Positions 10,501 to 22,299 of a DNA stretch of 64,000 nt are shown here, in pieces; the stretch's first letter is position 1, and the number at the start of each line of letters is the position of its first letter. Under the pieces are notes generated by a model. That model had not been told where the DNA came from, did no database searches, and was given only the letters and a program-made list of their open reading frames with translations. This DNA is from Chlorocebus sabaeus (lineage: Eukaryota; Chordata; Mammalia; Primates; Cercopithecidae). Made by a program: the position numbers and the translations under genes. The stretch is taken from NCBI RefSeq assembly GCF_047675955.1, contig NC_132910.1, forward strand, positions 98,172,923 to 98,236,922, given 5' to 3'.

Positions 10501-12434
10501 GAAAATGCAATATGCTTCTTTCTGTAGGCTACAGAAAATTTTTAAGATATTAACTTTTATGGTTGAAGAGAAGAGAAAGAGAATAAAAAACTTCTCTTAA
10601 AGTAGAATCAGTGCTTGTGGATAACTTAAATTTAACAATCATGTGTAAGTTCCTGGCTATCAGTTTAACGAAAATATATTAACAGAACATATTCAAAGTG
10701 ACTGAGTTTTTCACAATAAAACTTTCTCTTTATTAATGTCAGGACTCAGAGTTTACTACAACTTTTTCTTGCTAAGAGGGAGAGAATATGTAATAAAAGA
10801 GTTGTAGAACTACTGTGTAACAAATAAGACAAAGCTTTAAAAGTATTGTGCATATATATGTATAACATATGTATATATGCATATTTTAAAGGGAAAACTC
10901 AGAGTCTAAATTAAACAGATACAACCTACAAAATTGATATCAAAAATATTGTCAATACTTTATGAAAGTTTGTTCTTTGGAAGTTAATTAAATTTCATTA
11001 ATATACTGTTAAGAAAAGAGAAGAGTAACTGACAGCTGTTCTTCCTCACTAGTAGGCCAACTTCATGAGTAGTCACCACAAAAATGCTCATCAATTTAGA
11101 TGACCACTCATAGTGTTACAGTTTTAGACAGCACACTGCATTGGGATGGGTATGTGATTATGTTTAGTGTGTGTGTATCACTAGGGATTTGGGAGGTCAA
11201 ATAATAACTCTCCTTCTGCTCTGTCTTGAATTGAAACCAACTGAGCAATAGGAGAGGGGCCTCTGTATACTTGGCTGAATTTTTCTATGGAGAGGACTTT
11301 CACTAAACCTAGAAGAATGTGTTTGGTTCCCTGCCACCTCTTTATATGTGTATTTGTGACTAAATACAAAACCTACCCTCCCTTTCAGGTGAGCACCTTG
11401 CTGAATCATATAGCTTTTAATAAACATTAGAATGGGAAGGTACACATCAACGTGATAGTCTATATTCTCACTGAAGTTAAAAATTTGGTCATTCAGCTCT
11501 ACTGAGCATCTGATATTTTAAGTTATTCATATAGTTGTGAACAAGCTATTAAAGGACCTTATGCTCACAGGGCTTCTACATAAATAATGCTAAAAGAAAA
11601 GCATTAAGCCTTTTCCCAAAAATGTCCTCATTGTAAGGGTGTTTCTTCCTCATATTTTCAAAGTCACTTTTGGTTAAAAACCCAGGGATAGAATGCTGCT
11701 CTATGCCAAAAAGAAGATAGAAATACCTAAAGCTATGGAGAGAAGAAATAGACAACCCCAAAGGCACTGCTCATAAGGTGCACAGCCATCTGGCATGGGT
11801 TGTCTATTAGTAATTAGTAGGATCAAATGACTCAAGATTCCATTCAACTCTTCTCAAATTTATAACGCCTTTTGTAAATACAGAGTAGAAAAAAATTGAA
11901 GTAGACAGCATGGAATTTCAATTGTCCCCATTGAAAGAAACAAAGTATTAGCAACTCATTACACATTCTGCTGTCTTTCTTGTGTCCATACTATATTCTT
12001 ACACTAGTTACCTTTCCACTCATTAATTCATTTATCCAGAAAACAAAATTTTTAACATTGTGATAAATCCCAAAGAATTATTCAAATAAGCATTATGTCT
12101 GAATGAAGGTCCATATCCTGGGTTTCAAAATATATCTCTTTAAGATAAACTGGAAAGTCTATGTTATATTCATTGACCATGAGTTTACAAAGTAAGGAGT
12201 CTGCTCAATAGGGGTAAAAAGTTTCACTGTCTTCGGAGAAAAGTCTAACCAAGGGTTTTGTTTTACTTTAATATTGTGAAATACAATACCCATAAAGAAA
12301 ATTGCATGAAACAAATATATATATATATATACCATTCCCAATCAATCCCATGATCCAACCTAAATGAAACGTTTTTCTGATTTTATGTTAATTATTTATT
12401 TCCTTTTCTTTATAGTCTTATTATCCAAGTACAT
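10501..12434. other. long non-coding stretch, no gene seen
   Basis: About 1.9 kb with no element I can name. Small frames at 11181-11445 and 11576-11767 overlap, lack domains and are probably chance. A short TA run is at 12317-12332. Confidence 0.5.
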
Positions 12435-13140
12435 CCTTAAACACGACAGTTTAGTGTTGCCTTTCTTGAACATTATAAAGATGGTATCACAACATATGTA
12501 ATTTTTTGTGAGAATGGATCCTTTGGTTCAATATTATATTGGTGTAATTTGTTTTTCATGTCCCTTTAGCTGTAGCTCCTTCATTTTCTCTAATGAATAA
12601 TGCTTCATTGTACATATATGTGCTATTCATGTGTCCATTCCTTTGTTAATGGAAACTTGGCATATTCCTTGTTGGGAGTATAATAAATTAAGCTGCTATG
12701 AGTATTCTTGGACTTCTGTTTAGAAGCATATGTGCATGCATTTCAACAGAATTGGAATCTCTAAGTCATACAGACCACCATATCCTCAAGTTGAGAAGAT
12801 AATGTCAATTTGTTCTTGCAAAATGGTTGCACTGATTATGCACCCACCAGCTCTGTTTGAAAGGTTTTTGTTTTTTAAATTTCAATAATTCTATTGGTTG
12901 TATAGCTATCTCATTGTGATTTTAACTGGCATTTCCCTGATTACTAATGGGGTGACCACTTTTTTATATGTTTATTGGCTATCTAAACTTCTTTTTTTAA
13001 TTATCTTTTCAAATCTTTTTATACTAAATTGTTTGTGTTTTTCTTATTGAGTTGTAGATCTTTGAGTATATTAAATATAAGACCTTTATTGGCAATATGT
13101 TTTGCAAACATCGTCACTCACTTTATATTGTTTTAAGTGT
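12435..13140 (-). mobile_element. ancient L1M fragment, 3' UTR into ORF2 end
   Basis: Reversed L1M text is recognisable but heavily diverged: TAATGAATAATGCTTCATTG, TTAAGCTGCTATGAGTATTC, TCATTGTGATTTTAACTGGC and TTTGAGTATATTAAATATAA. It is a minus-strand copy with no frame. It may be the continuation of the fragment ending at 10370. Confidence 0.7.
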
Positions 13141-13284
13141 AATAATTACTTAATTATGATATTATTTCAAGGGAGACTGTGACAAGATAATATGATATTT
13201 TAATCATTAGGGCAAACTCTAAATTTAATAAAGAAGTATAGTGTCAAAAACTGATGTATTTTTCAAAAATATTTATTTATTTGA

Positions 13285-13475
13285 AAAAATTTTTAATTTA
13301 TTTTTAATTTTTATGAATACATAGTAGGTGTATATATTTGTGAGGCATTTGGAATATTTTGATACAGGCATGCAATGCATAATGATCACATAAGGGTAAA
13401 TGAGGTCTTCATCACCTCAAGCCTGTATCCTTTGTGTTACAAACTATCCAATTATACTTTTTTAGTTATTTTTTT
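13285..13475 (-). mobile_element. L1 (L1MA/L1PB-type) 3' end fragment
   Basis: The reversed 3' UTR of an L1MA/L1PB-like element, with ACATAGTAGGTGTATATATT, TTTTGATACAGGCATGCAAT and CCTTTGTGTTACAAACTATC. A younger L1P begins immediately to its right. Confidence 0.75.
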
Positions 13476-13496
13476 ATTTTATTTTTTAATGTTTTT

Positions 13497-16448
13497 GTTC
13501 CTTTATTTCTTCTAAAAAAAAAAAAACTGGACACATGTGCAGAACGTGCAGGTTAGTTACATAGGTATACATGTGCCGTGGTGGTTTGCTGCTCTTATTG
13601 ACCCGTCCTCTAAGTTCCCTCCCCTCACTCCCCACCCCAGAACAGGCCCTGGTGTGTGTTGTTTCCCCTCTGTGTCCATGTATTCTCAATGTTCAACTCC
13701 AACTTACGAGTGAGAACATGTGGTGTTTGATTTTCTGTTCCTGTGTTAGTTTGCTGAGGATGATGACTTCCAACTTCATCCATGTCCCTGCAAAGGACAT
13801 GATCTCATTCCTTTTTATGGCTGTAGAGTATTCCATGGTGTATATGTACCACATTTTCTTTATCCAGTCTATCACTGATGGACATTTGGGTTGGTTTCAT
13901 GCCTTTGCTATTGTAAATAGTGCTGCAAAAAAATACGTGTGCATGTGTCTTTATAGTAGAATGATTTATATTCCTTTGTGTATATACCCAGTACTGAGAT
14001 TGCTGGGTCAAATGGTATTTCTGATTCTAGATCCTTGAGGAATCACCATACTGTCTTGCACAATGGTTGAACTAATTTATATTCCACCAACAGTGTAAAA
14101 GCATTCCTATTTCTCCACAGCCTCGACAGCATCTATTGTTTCCTTTTTAATAATCACCATTCTGACCGGCATGAGATGGTATCTCATTGTGGTTTTGATT
14201 TGTATTTCTCTGATGATCAGTGATGTTGAGCTTTTTTTCGTATGTTTGTTGGCAATGTAAATGTCTTCTTTTGAGAAGTGTCTATTCATATCCTTTGCCC
14301 ACTTTTTGATGGGATTGTTTGTTTTTTTCTCATAAATATGTTTACATTTCTTGAAAATTGCTGATATTAGGCCTTTGTCAGATGGGTAGATGGCAAAAAT
14401 TTTCTCCCATTCTGTAGGTTGCCTGTTCACTCTGATGATAGTTACTTTTGCTGTGCAGAAGCTTTTTAGTTTAATTAGATCCCCTTTGTCAATTTTGGCT
14501 TTTGTTGTAATTGCTTTTGGTGTTTTTGTCATGAGGTTTTTGCCCATGCCTATGTCCTAAATGGTACTGTCTAGGTTTTCTTCTAGGGTTTTTATGGTTT
14601 TGGGTTTTACATTTAAGTCTTTAATCCATCTTGAGTTAATTTTTTTATAAGTTGTAAGGAAAGGGTCCAGTTTCCATTTTCTGCATATGGCTAGCCAGTT
14701 TTCCAGCACCATTTACTGAGTAGATCATTCCCCCATTGCTTGTTTTTGTCAGGTGTCAGATGGCTGAAGTTATGTGGTATTATTTCTGAGGTCTCTGTTC
14801 TGCTCCATTGGTCTATATGTCTGTGTTGGTACCAATACCATGCTGTTTTGGTTACCATAGCTTTGTAGTATAGTTTGAAGTCAGATAGAACGATGCCTCT
14901 AGCTTTGTTCTTTTTGCTTACAATTGTCTTGGCTATATGGGGTCTTCTTTGATTCTGTATGAAATATAAAATAGTTTTTTCTAATTTTGTGAAGAATGGC
15001 AATGGTAGTTTGATGGGAATAGAACTGAATCTATAAATTACTTTGGGCAGTATGGCCATTTTCATGATATTGATTTTTCCTATCCATGAGCATGGAATGT
15101 TTTTCCTTTTGTTTGTGTCCTCTCTTATTTCCTTGAGCAGTGGTTTGTAGTTCTCTTTGAAGAGGTCCTTCACATCCCTTGTTAGCTGTATTCCTAGGTA
15201 TTTTATTCTTTTTGTAGTAATTGTGAACAGGAGTTCATTCATGATTTGGCTCTCTGCTTGCCCATTGTTCGTATATAGGAATGCTTGTGATTTTTGCACG
15301 CTGATTTTGTATCCTGAGACTTTGCTGAAGTTGCTTATCAGTTCAAGAAGTTTTTGGGCTGAGGTGATGGGGTCTTCTAAATATAAAATCATGTTATCTC
15401 CAGAGACAATTTGACTTCCTCTCTTCCTATTCGAATACCCTTTATTTCTCTCTTGCCTGATTGCCCTGGCCAGAACTTCCAATACTATGTTGAATAAGGG
15501 TGGTGAAAGGGGGCATCCTTATCTTGTACCAGTTTTCAAAGGGAATGCTTCCAGCTTTTGCCCATTCAGAATGATATTGGCTGTGGGTCTGTCATCAATA
15601 GCTCTTATTATTTTGAGATATGTTCCATCAATACCTAGTTTATTGAAAGTTTTTAACACTAAGGGATGTTGAATTTCATCAAAGGTCTTTTCTGCATCTA
15701 TTGAGATAATCATGTAGTTTTTTTGTCTTCGCTTCTGTTTAAGTGATGGATTATGTTTATTGATTTGCATATGTTGAACCAGCCTTGCATCCCAGGGATG
15801 AAGCTGACTTGATCGTGGTGGACAAGTTTTTTGATGTACTGCTGTACTCAGTTTGCCAGTATTTTATTGAGGATTTTTACATCGATGTTCATCAGGGATA
15901 TTGGCCTGAAGTTTTCTTTCTTTGTTGTTTCTCTTCCCAGTTTTAGTATCAGGATAATGCCAGCTTCATAAAATGAGTTAGGGAGGAGTCCTTCTTTTTC
16001 AATTGTTTGGAATAGTTTCAGAAGGAATGGTACCAGCTCCTCTTTGTGTATTTCTGGTAGAATTCAGCTGTTAATCCATCTAGTCCTAGGCTTTTTTTAG
16101 TTGGTAGGCTATTAATTACTGCCTCAATTTCAGAGCTTGTTAATTTGTCTATTCAGGGATTCAACTTCCTGGTTTAGTCTTGGGAGGGTGTATGAGTCCA
16201 GCAATTTACCCATTTCTTCTATATTTTCTAGTTTATTTGCATAGTAGTGTTTACAGTATTCTCTGTTGGTAATTTGTATTTCTGTGGGGTCAGTGGTGAT
16301 ATCCCCCTTTACCATTTTTTATTGTGTCTATTTGATTCTTCTCTCTTCTTTATTAGCCTATCTAGCAGTCTACTTTGCTAAATTTTTTTTCAAAAAACCA
16401 GCTCCTGGATTCATTGATTTTTGGAGGGTTTTTTCTGTCTCTATCTCC
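13497..16448 (-). mobile_element. L1P element, 5'-truncated, about 2.95 kb
   Basis: Minus-strand L1 from the 3' UTR (13497 to about 13690) through most of ORF2 to a 5' truncation near 16448. ORF2 landmarks readable on the minus strand include the MWYIYTMEYSTAIK end, WYWYQHRHIDQW, KYLGIQLTRDVKDLFKENYK and the RT segment with SIDAEKTFDEIQHP. The catalytic FADD region is lost to a small deletion and reads SGDN. Multiple frameshifts break ORF2, the longest remaining frame being 263 codons. It looks like an older L1PA/L1P member. ORF1 and the 5' UTR are absent. Confidence 0.92.
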
Positions 16449-17395
16449 AAATAACTGAAGATATTTGATAGAAAAATAAAATATTTTCAGTTAACATAAA
16501 AGAAGACAGAGAAAGAAGAACAAAGGAACAAAGAAGAAACAAGTAGCAACATGGTAGACTTCAACCCAATCTTGTAACATCACATGTAAATGAACTCCAA
16601 TTAAAAGGCAAAGAGTGTTAGACTGGGTGAAATGAGAGAGGAGGCAGAATGACCCAGCTATATGCTGTTTAAAAGAGAAACATTAAATATAAAAACCCAA
16701 AATGTTTGAAATTAAAAGATGAGAAAAGATATACAATGCAAACACTGCAAATAAGAGAGTCAGTGTAGCTATAATGACAATAGACAAAGTAGAGTTTTTG
16801 ACAAGGAGTATTACCAAAGATAAAAATGTGACAACCCTGGCCAGGCGTGGTAGCTCACGCCTGTAATCCCAGCATTTTGGGAGGCCAAGGTGAGCGGATC
16901 ACCTGAGGTCGGGAGTTCAAGATCAGCCTGACCAACATGGATTTTATTCACCCACAATACTATTTATTCACCCCGTCTCTACTAAAAAAATACAAAATTA
17001 GCCAGGCATGGTGGTGCATGCCTGTAATCTCAGCTATTCAGGAGGCTGAGGCAGGAGAATTGCTTGAACCCAGAAGGCGGAGGTTGTGGTGAGCCAAGAT
17101 CATGCCATTGCACTTCAGCCTGGGCGACAAGAGTGAAACTCTGTCTCAAAAAACAAACAAAAAAAAGTGGCAACCCTAAAGTTGTGCATTGTAATAATAA
17201 AGCATCCAAGTAAATGAATTAAAAATTGACAGGACCAAAGGAAGAAATACAAAAACAAAAATCACATTCGTAGTTGGAGATTTGATTGCCTATGTTTCAA
17301 TAATTGATAAAAGTAGAAAAATTTAGTGAAGATATACAGATTTGACCAACTTAAATAAATTGACATTTATGGCACATTATACCCTGTCTCTTAAA
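16449..17395 (+). mobile_element. L1M ORF2 5' fragment, split by an Alu
   Basis: Plus-strand, old L1 ORF2 endonuclease-region text: CTCCAATTAAAAGGCAAAGA, GCTATATGCTGTTTAAAAG, and after the Alu GTAGTTGGAGATTTGATTG and AATTGACATTTATGGCAC. It is too diverged to translate. It abuts the 5' truncation point of the minus-strand L1P and is interrupted by an Alu at 16839-17167. Confidence 0.78.
16839..17167 (+). mobile_element. Alu SINE (AluS-like) with a small internal insertion
   Basis: Full-length Alu starting GGCCAGGCGTGGTAGC and ending in CAAAAAACAAACAAAAAA. Near-identical flanks read GTGACAACCCT on the left and GTGGCAACCCT on the right (TSD, left to 16838, right 17167-17177). In the left arm the usual TGAAA after CAACATGG is replaced by about 30 extra bases at 16941-16970, containing a 20-bp partial duplication. 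Confidence 0.92.
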
Positions 17396-18069
17396 AAATG
17401 TTTTAGATAAAAATAAATAAAATAATAAAATATACGTGTATGTATAGATAGATAAATAACTGAGCTTTTCACTTTTTGTTTTAAAAGGACTGTTAAATTA
17501 TAGGTGCCCCTGAATGCATTTTTACTCTCAGTAAGGGTGCATATGCTTATCTTAGCTGGATCCACAAGAGGTGGCTTCCTGCTGCTCCCTTGCAGGCCTG
17601 TGGGAGGCGCCATGCTGCCCCCATCGTCAATTGAGGGCTTGGTTCTGACAGCTCTCTGAAGCTCTCTACCTAACTCCTTCCTAAGAAGCAAAATCTGACC
17701 AGGTGGTAAGAAACTATTGCCCTTAGCTTTCCTCTTTGTACACTCTCCATTTTCCCTCATGCCTTCAGAGCACTATAAGCAGCAATGAAATTTTATTTTC
17801 TGTGTAAACACCCGCTCATTAGAGAAAAAGAGTCAGTATCTCCTCTACCTCTGCAACCTGAAGCTGACTCCCTAATCGAACTGAGTCAGCTCCTGACTGA
17901 TAGGAAGAACCTTCTCTCTATTAACCTCACAGCATACTTTAGGGTTTCAGATAAAAAGAACATTCCTTTCAAATGCCTCCCCACCTCCCAAACCACAGTA
18001 AACAACCTTCAACTGGTAAAGAAAAACCACAGTTTTAGAAAATATTTTTAAAGAATTAGTTAATTACCA
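17396..18069. other. non-coding stretch, no gene seen
   Basis: Unique-looking sequence, more GC-rich than its surroundings at 17560-17760. The open frames at 17377-17760 (minus) and 17785-18051 (plus) have no recognised domain or supporting signals. Confidence 0.45.
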
Positions 18070-18400
18070 TTAGTCAAGCATGATGGTAAATGCCTGTAAT
18101 CCCATCACTTTGAGAGGCCAAAGCAGGACATCCCTTGAGGCCAGGAATTCAAGACCATCCAGGGCAAAGTAGCAAGACCCTGTCTCTAATTTAAAAAAAA
18201 AAAAAAAAAAATTTTTTTTTAATTAGTCAGGCATGGTGGCGAATGCCTGTAGTCCCAGCTACTCAGGAGGCAGAGGCAGGAGGATTGTGTGAGCCCAGGA
18301 GTTCATGGCTGTAGTGAGCTACAATCCATGCCATTACACTCCAGACTAAGTGACAGAGCAAGACCCTATCTCTTAAAGAAAAGGAAAAAAAAGAAAGAAA
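18070..18400 (+). mobile_element. AluJ-like SINE
   Basis: Both Alu arms are present but well diverged (CTGTAATCCCATCACTTTG, then GTAGTCCCAGCTACTCAGG). The 5' GGCCGGG start is missing or mutated. The middle linker has become about 19 A followed by about 10 T (near 18193-18220), a perfect A/T palindrome. The tail is AAGGAAAAAAAAGAAAGAAAG. Confidence 0.88.
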
Positions 18401-18734
18401 GAAAAAAATAGTTAATAATAAAAATAATGAGCCACTGCTAACGATGTAAGAAAGAAATACTGAAAAATGACCGAAGAATGACTCAGAATGTTATATAATG
18501 TTCTCAAATCCCCCAGAGTGTCCAGAGAGTTCTGCGACCTTTGCCCTCCTCATGCCTGTCATTCCAGTCCCGGCTGACCAGGGTGCAGGCTGTGTTCTTG
18601 GTGTGTGTCCATCCCACTGGATAAGAGATAACAGGCCTGCCATTCAGGCCAACTACTGTGGATAAAAGAAGGAAACTAACATCTGGTGAGTACCTACTAT
18701 GTGTCAGACATGTTACAGATCTAAGAAATAGCCA
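18401..18734. other. non-coding stretch
   Basis: Unique-looking DNA. The end at 18675-18720 (GTGAGTACCTACTATGTGTC) looks like a short piece of reversed MIR just before a plus-strand MIR. Confidence 0.45.
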
Positions 18735-18990
18735 TAGGTGAGAGTAGGGCCTGTAATCAGAGGGGCCAAGGTTTGATTCTCAAGTTACCAGCTCAGAGAC
18801 TTCAGGCAAGTTACTTAACTGCTCCGCACCTCACTTTGCTCATCTGTAAAATGGATCACAATGCTTCGTATCTTATAAAGCTCATGGTGAAGATTGCATT
18901 GCATAACCTTGTCAATTAATTGCTTTGTACATAGCCTAAGCAGAATAATTACTCAATGAGTATTAGCTACTAATAGCATCACTATCGTTA
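18735..18990 (+). repeat. MIR SINE
   Basis: The plus-strand MIR order is intact: GGTTTGATTCTCAAGTTACC, GGCAAGTTACTTAACTGCTC, TCATCTGTAAAATGGATCAC and a final ACTCAATGAGTATTAGC block. Confidence 0.88.
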
Positions 18991-20189
18991 TTATTGTTCC
19001 ATTGTCTCACATTCTCTTCTTAGGCAAAGAAAAAAAAAAAAAGTTCAGAATGGAAAGAACCCCCTAAACTCTCTCAGATCTAAATCAGCTCTTCCCAGCT
19101 TAATCCAAGAGATACTTTAGAGTGTGTCTTTCCTTTCACCCAGAAGTGTCTCTCACCCCAGGAATGCATCTGAGTGGACACCAGGGTTCAATGTGTTGCT
19201 CTTAAACTTAGCAATTTCTGTTGTATAGTTATCAAAACACAAATCCTTGTAGTTCTTTCTACATAGGCTTGTGAAAATAGGATTCAATCCCAAAAGTAAA
19301 TTCATGCCACTCACTAAAACAAAAAGTGCCATTTCAATTGGTGTCAGGTAAAGGGTGGTACTAAAATGAAACACCGCCAACTTATTGCTGGGATAGCTGG
19401 CTCCCTCCTGCTACACTGCTACTGACTGGAGGAAAATTCATCTTTACAATACCTCATCAATGATGGGTCAGTTGAAAACTTTTGCCCATTTTTAGAATGA
19501 AATTGGAATTGGCCTTTCATGGCCATTCAAAAGCAGACAGATAATATCTGCAATTATTTGCTTCTTTGTATTTATGGAATTGTTGCTCCCCCAAAGCAGG
19601 TGGCCTGAAGCAAACTGTGCCAGCTATTTCCAGAATAATCCATGTTTGTACATTCACTCCCCACACACACTCCAAAAAATTCCGACAGGAACTAAACAGA
19701 AACAGGAACTTGCCAAAAACAGGTCTCTGACGCATGCATCTCAGCCCACAGTCATCCAGATTTCTGTCTTCCTTTGTTGCTCAATTAAATAGACATTTTT
19801 AGCTGTTGTCTTATTTGACTTTCTGAATAATTTCTGAAGAACTCACACCATTGTCCACACAGCTTCATGGAAACTGCCTCATTCTCATCCTCATGACATC
19901 CTGTTCTCCAGTTTCTCGGGGCATCTTTCTGGCTTCTCTGTCTCTGTCTCCTTCATGGGTTCATCTTTCCCGTCCTCTTCCTTTATCCTGTGGTTGTTCC
20001 CTGGGATGCCCACATCCATGCCCCCTCCTCTCACTCTATGGTATAGATAACCACATGGCACATGATGCTTACTATCAGAGGACACTGAAACTATAGTTCA
20101 TTTCAGTGAGAGAGCATTCAAAAAAGTTAAATCTGACTTTTTTTAATTAAAAAAAAAAAAGCGTACACTCATATGATTGCAAAGGCATT
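18991..20189. other. 1.2-kb unique stretch, no gene or repeat recognised
   Basis: One of the few long stretches without visible transposon content. Frames at 19153-19380, 19517-19735 and 19574-19792 are short, antisense to each other or lack domains. An A run is at 19029-19041 and another just before 20160. Comparative alignment would show whether any part is conserved. Confidence 0.45.
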
Positions 20190-20541
20190 TAGTATTGGTC
20201 TGTTCTCATGCTGCTAATAAAGACATCTCTGAGACTGGGTAATTTATAAAGAAAGAGGTTTAATGGACTCACAGTTCCACATGGCTGTTAGGCCTCACAG
20301 TCACGGTGAAAGATGAAGGAAGAGCAAAGGGACATCTTATATGGTGATGGGAAAAGAGAGAACGAGAGCCAAGCAAAAGGGGAAACCCCTTATAAAACCA
20401 TCAGATCTCGTGAGACTTATTCACCATCACAAGAACAGTATGGGGGAAACTGCCCTCATGATTCAATTATCTCCCACCCAGACCCTCCCGCAACATGGGG
20501 AAATTATGGGCGCTATAATTCAATATGAACAAACCATATCA
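20190..20541 (-). mobile_element. THE1-family solo LTR
   Basis: Reversed THE1 LTR of about 350 bp: ATTGGTCTGTTCTCATGCTG at the left, GGTTTAATGGACTCACAGTT, CCATCAGATCTCGTGAGACT, and AAACCATATCA at the right end. About 20 bases near the right end appear deleted compared with THE1. I could not find a convincing 5-bp duplication. Confidence 0.9.
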
Positions 20542-20691
20542 CATGCCCAAAAGAAAGTAATATAAGTTAAAACTTCTAGAATATACCCTGTTTGCAAGAA
20601 AGCAGTTGGACATAGCCAGTAGGAAACTAAATTGACATAAGCTCCCTGGAAGAGCTCTAGCAATAACTATTATTAGATTTTAAAAACTAGT

Positions 20692-20993
20692 GGCCAGGCG
20701 AAGTGGCTCAGATCTGTAATCCCAGCACTTTGGGAGGCCGAGGTGGGCGGATCACCTGAGGTTGGGAGTTCGAGACCATTCTGACCAATGTGGAGAAATC
20801 CCATCTCTATTAAAAATATGAAATTAGTTGGGTATGGTGGTGCATGCCTGTAATCCCAGCTACACAGAAGGCTGAGGCAGGAGAATCACTTGAACCCAGG
20901 AGGCGGAGGTTGCGGTGAGCCATGATCGTGCCATTGCACTCCAGCCTGGGCAACAAGAGTAAAACTCCAACTCCAAAAGAAAAAAGAAAAAGA
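20692..20993 (+). mobile_element. AluS SINE
   Basis: Full-length two-arm Alu starting GGCCAGGCGAAGTGGC, with GAGGCGGAGGTTGCGGTGAG in the right arm and an A-rich tail interrupted by G (AAAGAAAAAAGAAAAAG). Confidence 0.93.
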
Positions 20994-20999
20994 AACTCT

Positions 21000-21415
21000 T
21001 TGAAAATGTTCATACGCTTGGATGCAACAATTTTATTTCCACATAATAATTAGGAATATGTGGTGATATTCATCTTAAACAATGTGGAATTAATAATATA
21101 TTTGAAATAGCTAAAAATGGAAAGCAGTATAAAAAGTTCAATAAAGTATAGTATATCATATATGATAACATTTAAATATCTCCAAAATATATTCTTACAA
21201 AAAAAGCTAAAACTATCATATAGAGGATAACTGCAATTCCTAATATATGTATATATGTCTATTCAAATTATATATATTTTTTTTTTTTAAAAAAGGGGAA
21301 TAATGGAAAGAAGTCCCACAGTGTTAATAATAATGATTTCTTGGTGCTAAGAAATATGAGTGAGTTATATTTTATTCTTTGAGCTTATCTACATTTTCAA
21401 AATTTACTAAAATGG
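21000..21415 (+). mobile_element. ancient L1M 3' end-like fragment
   Basis: Weathered text resembling L1M 3' ends: a GGAAAGCAGTATAAAAAG stretch and, near the right, TTGGTGCTAAGAAATATGAG followed by TACATTTTCAAAATTTACTA. Low similarity. The right half is firmer than the left. Confidence 0.4.
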
Positions 21416-21424
21416 TACAGATTA

Positions 21425-21807
21425 TCCTATGACTTGAATGTGCCCCTCAAATTTCATATGTTGAAAACTTAATCCCCAAATGTATATATTAATTAGAGGT
21501 GGAGCCTTTGGGGGCAATTAGGATTAGCTAAGGTTATCAAGGGGGGAGCCCCATGATGGGACTGGTGGCTTTCCAAAAGGAGGAAGAAACACCCAAGCGG
21601 ACATGCACACTCTTGCCCTCACATGATGTGATGCCCCCTACCATGTTATAATGCATCAAGAAGGCCCTTACAAGATGCTGACTCCTCAACCTGGACTTTC
21701 CAACCTCCAGATTCATGAGCTAAACAAACCTCTATTCTCATAAATTACCCCGTCTGTGGTATTCAGTTATAGCAACTGGTATTCAGTCCAGAACATGGAC
21801 TAAGACA
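21425..21807 (+). mobile_element. MST/MLT1-type solo LTR with GATTA target duplication
   Basis: The 383-bp LTR has TTCATATGTTGAAAACTTAA, CCCCATGATGGGACTGG and a CATGGACTAAGACA end. The first base pair of the usual TG start reads TC. It is flanked by perfect GATTA copies at 21420-21424 and 21808-21812. The 3' part (GCTAAACAAACCTCTATTC) is THE1-like, so the exact subfamily is unclear. Confidence 0.88.
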
Positions 21808-21812
21808 GATTA

Positions 21813-22241
21813 CTTTTGAAATGAGCAGAAATAAACTTTTTAGGAAAAAGCTCTGAGATGAGAGGGGCCATATTAATAAAGATGATACAACCATTCTCCT
21901 AGGACACTGACTTGTAGCCCCTATAAGAAAGATCCAAGCACTGGGACTATTTGAAATAAAATACATGTTTCAGAAGGAGATGCATTTATTAAACAGATTT
22001 TAACTCCTGTCTGAGGCCAATCTAGGGACAAACATCTAAGTGTCGATGGCTCACTTATCACAACTTTACATAGGTAGGAGAGCAGCACCTGGCTGACTCC
22101 AGAATCTGTCAATAATTTAGTTTTCTCAAATGCAGCAAGATATAAAGTGCAAAGGTGCAAGCACTGCCTTTGGAACTGAAGGAGCATGGTTTACCTTTTC
22201 TTCACCCACTAACTGCCAGCTTCTTAGAACCTCAGGATTTG

Positions 22242-22244
<3 letters not shown>
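21813..22244. other. non-coding stretch, no gene seen
   Basis: Unique-looking DNA. The minus-strand frame at 21921-22187 has no recognised domain. Confidence 0.45.

Positions 22245-22275
<31 letters not shown>
22245..22275 (+). repeat. (TG)15 microsatellite
   Basis: An uninterrupted TG run of about 15 units. Confidence 0.95.
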
Positions 22276-22278
<3 letters not shown>

Positions 22279-22299
22279 AATTTGTGATATATAAGGATA

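Noticed and set aside
14691..15482. 263-codon minus-strand frame with L1 reverse-transcriptase similarity
   Set aside because: It is part of a decayed L1P ORF2. The catalytic motif is lost and the frame is cut on both sides, so it is recorded as part of the L1, not as a gene.
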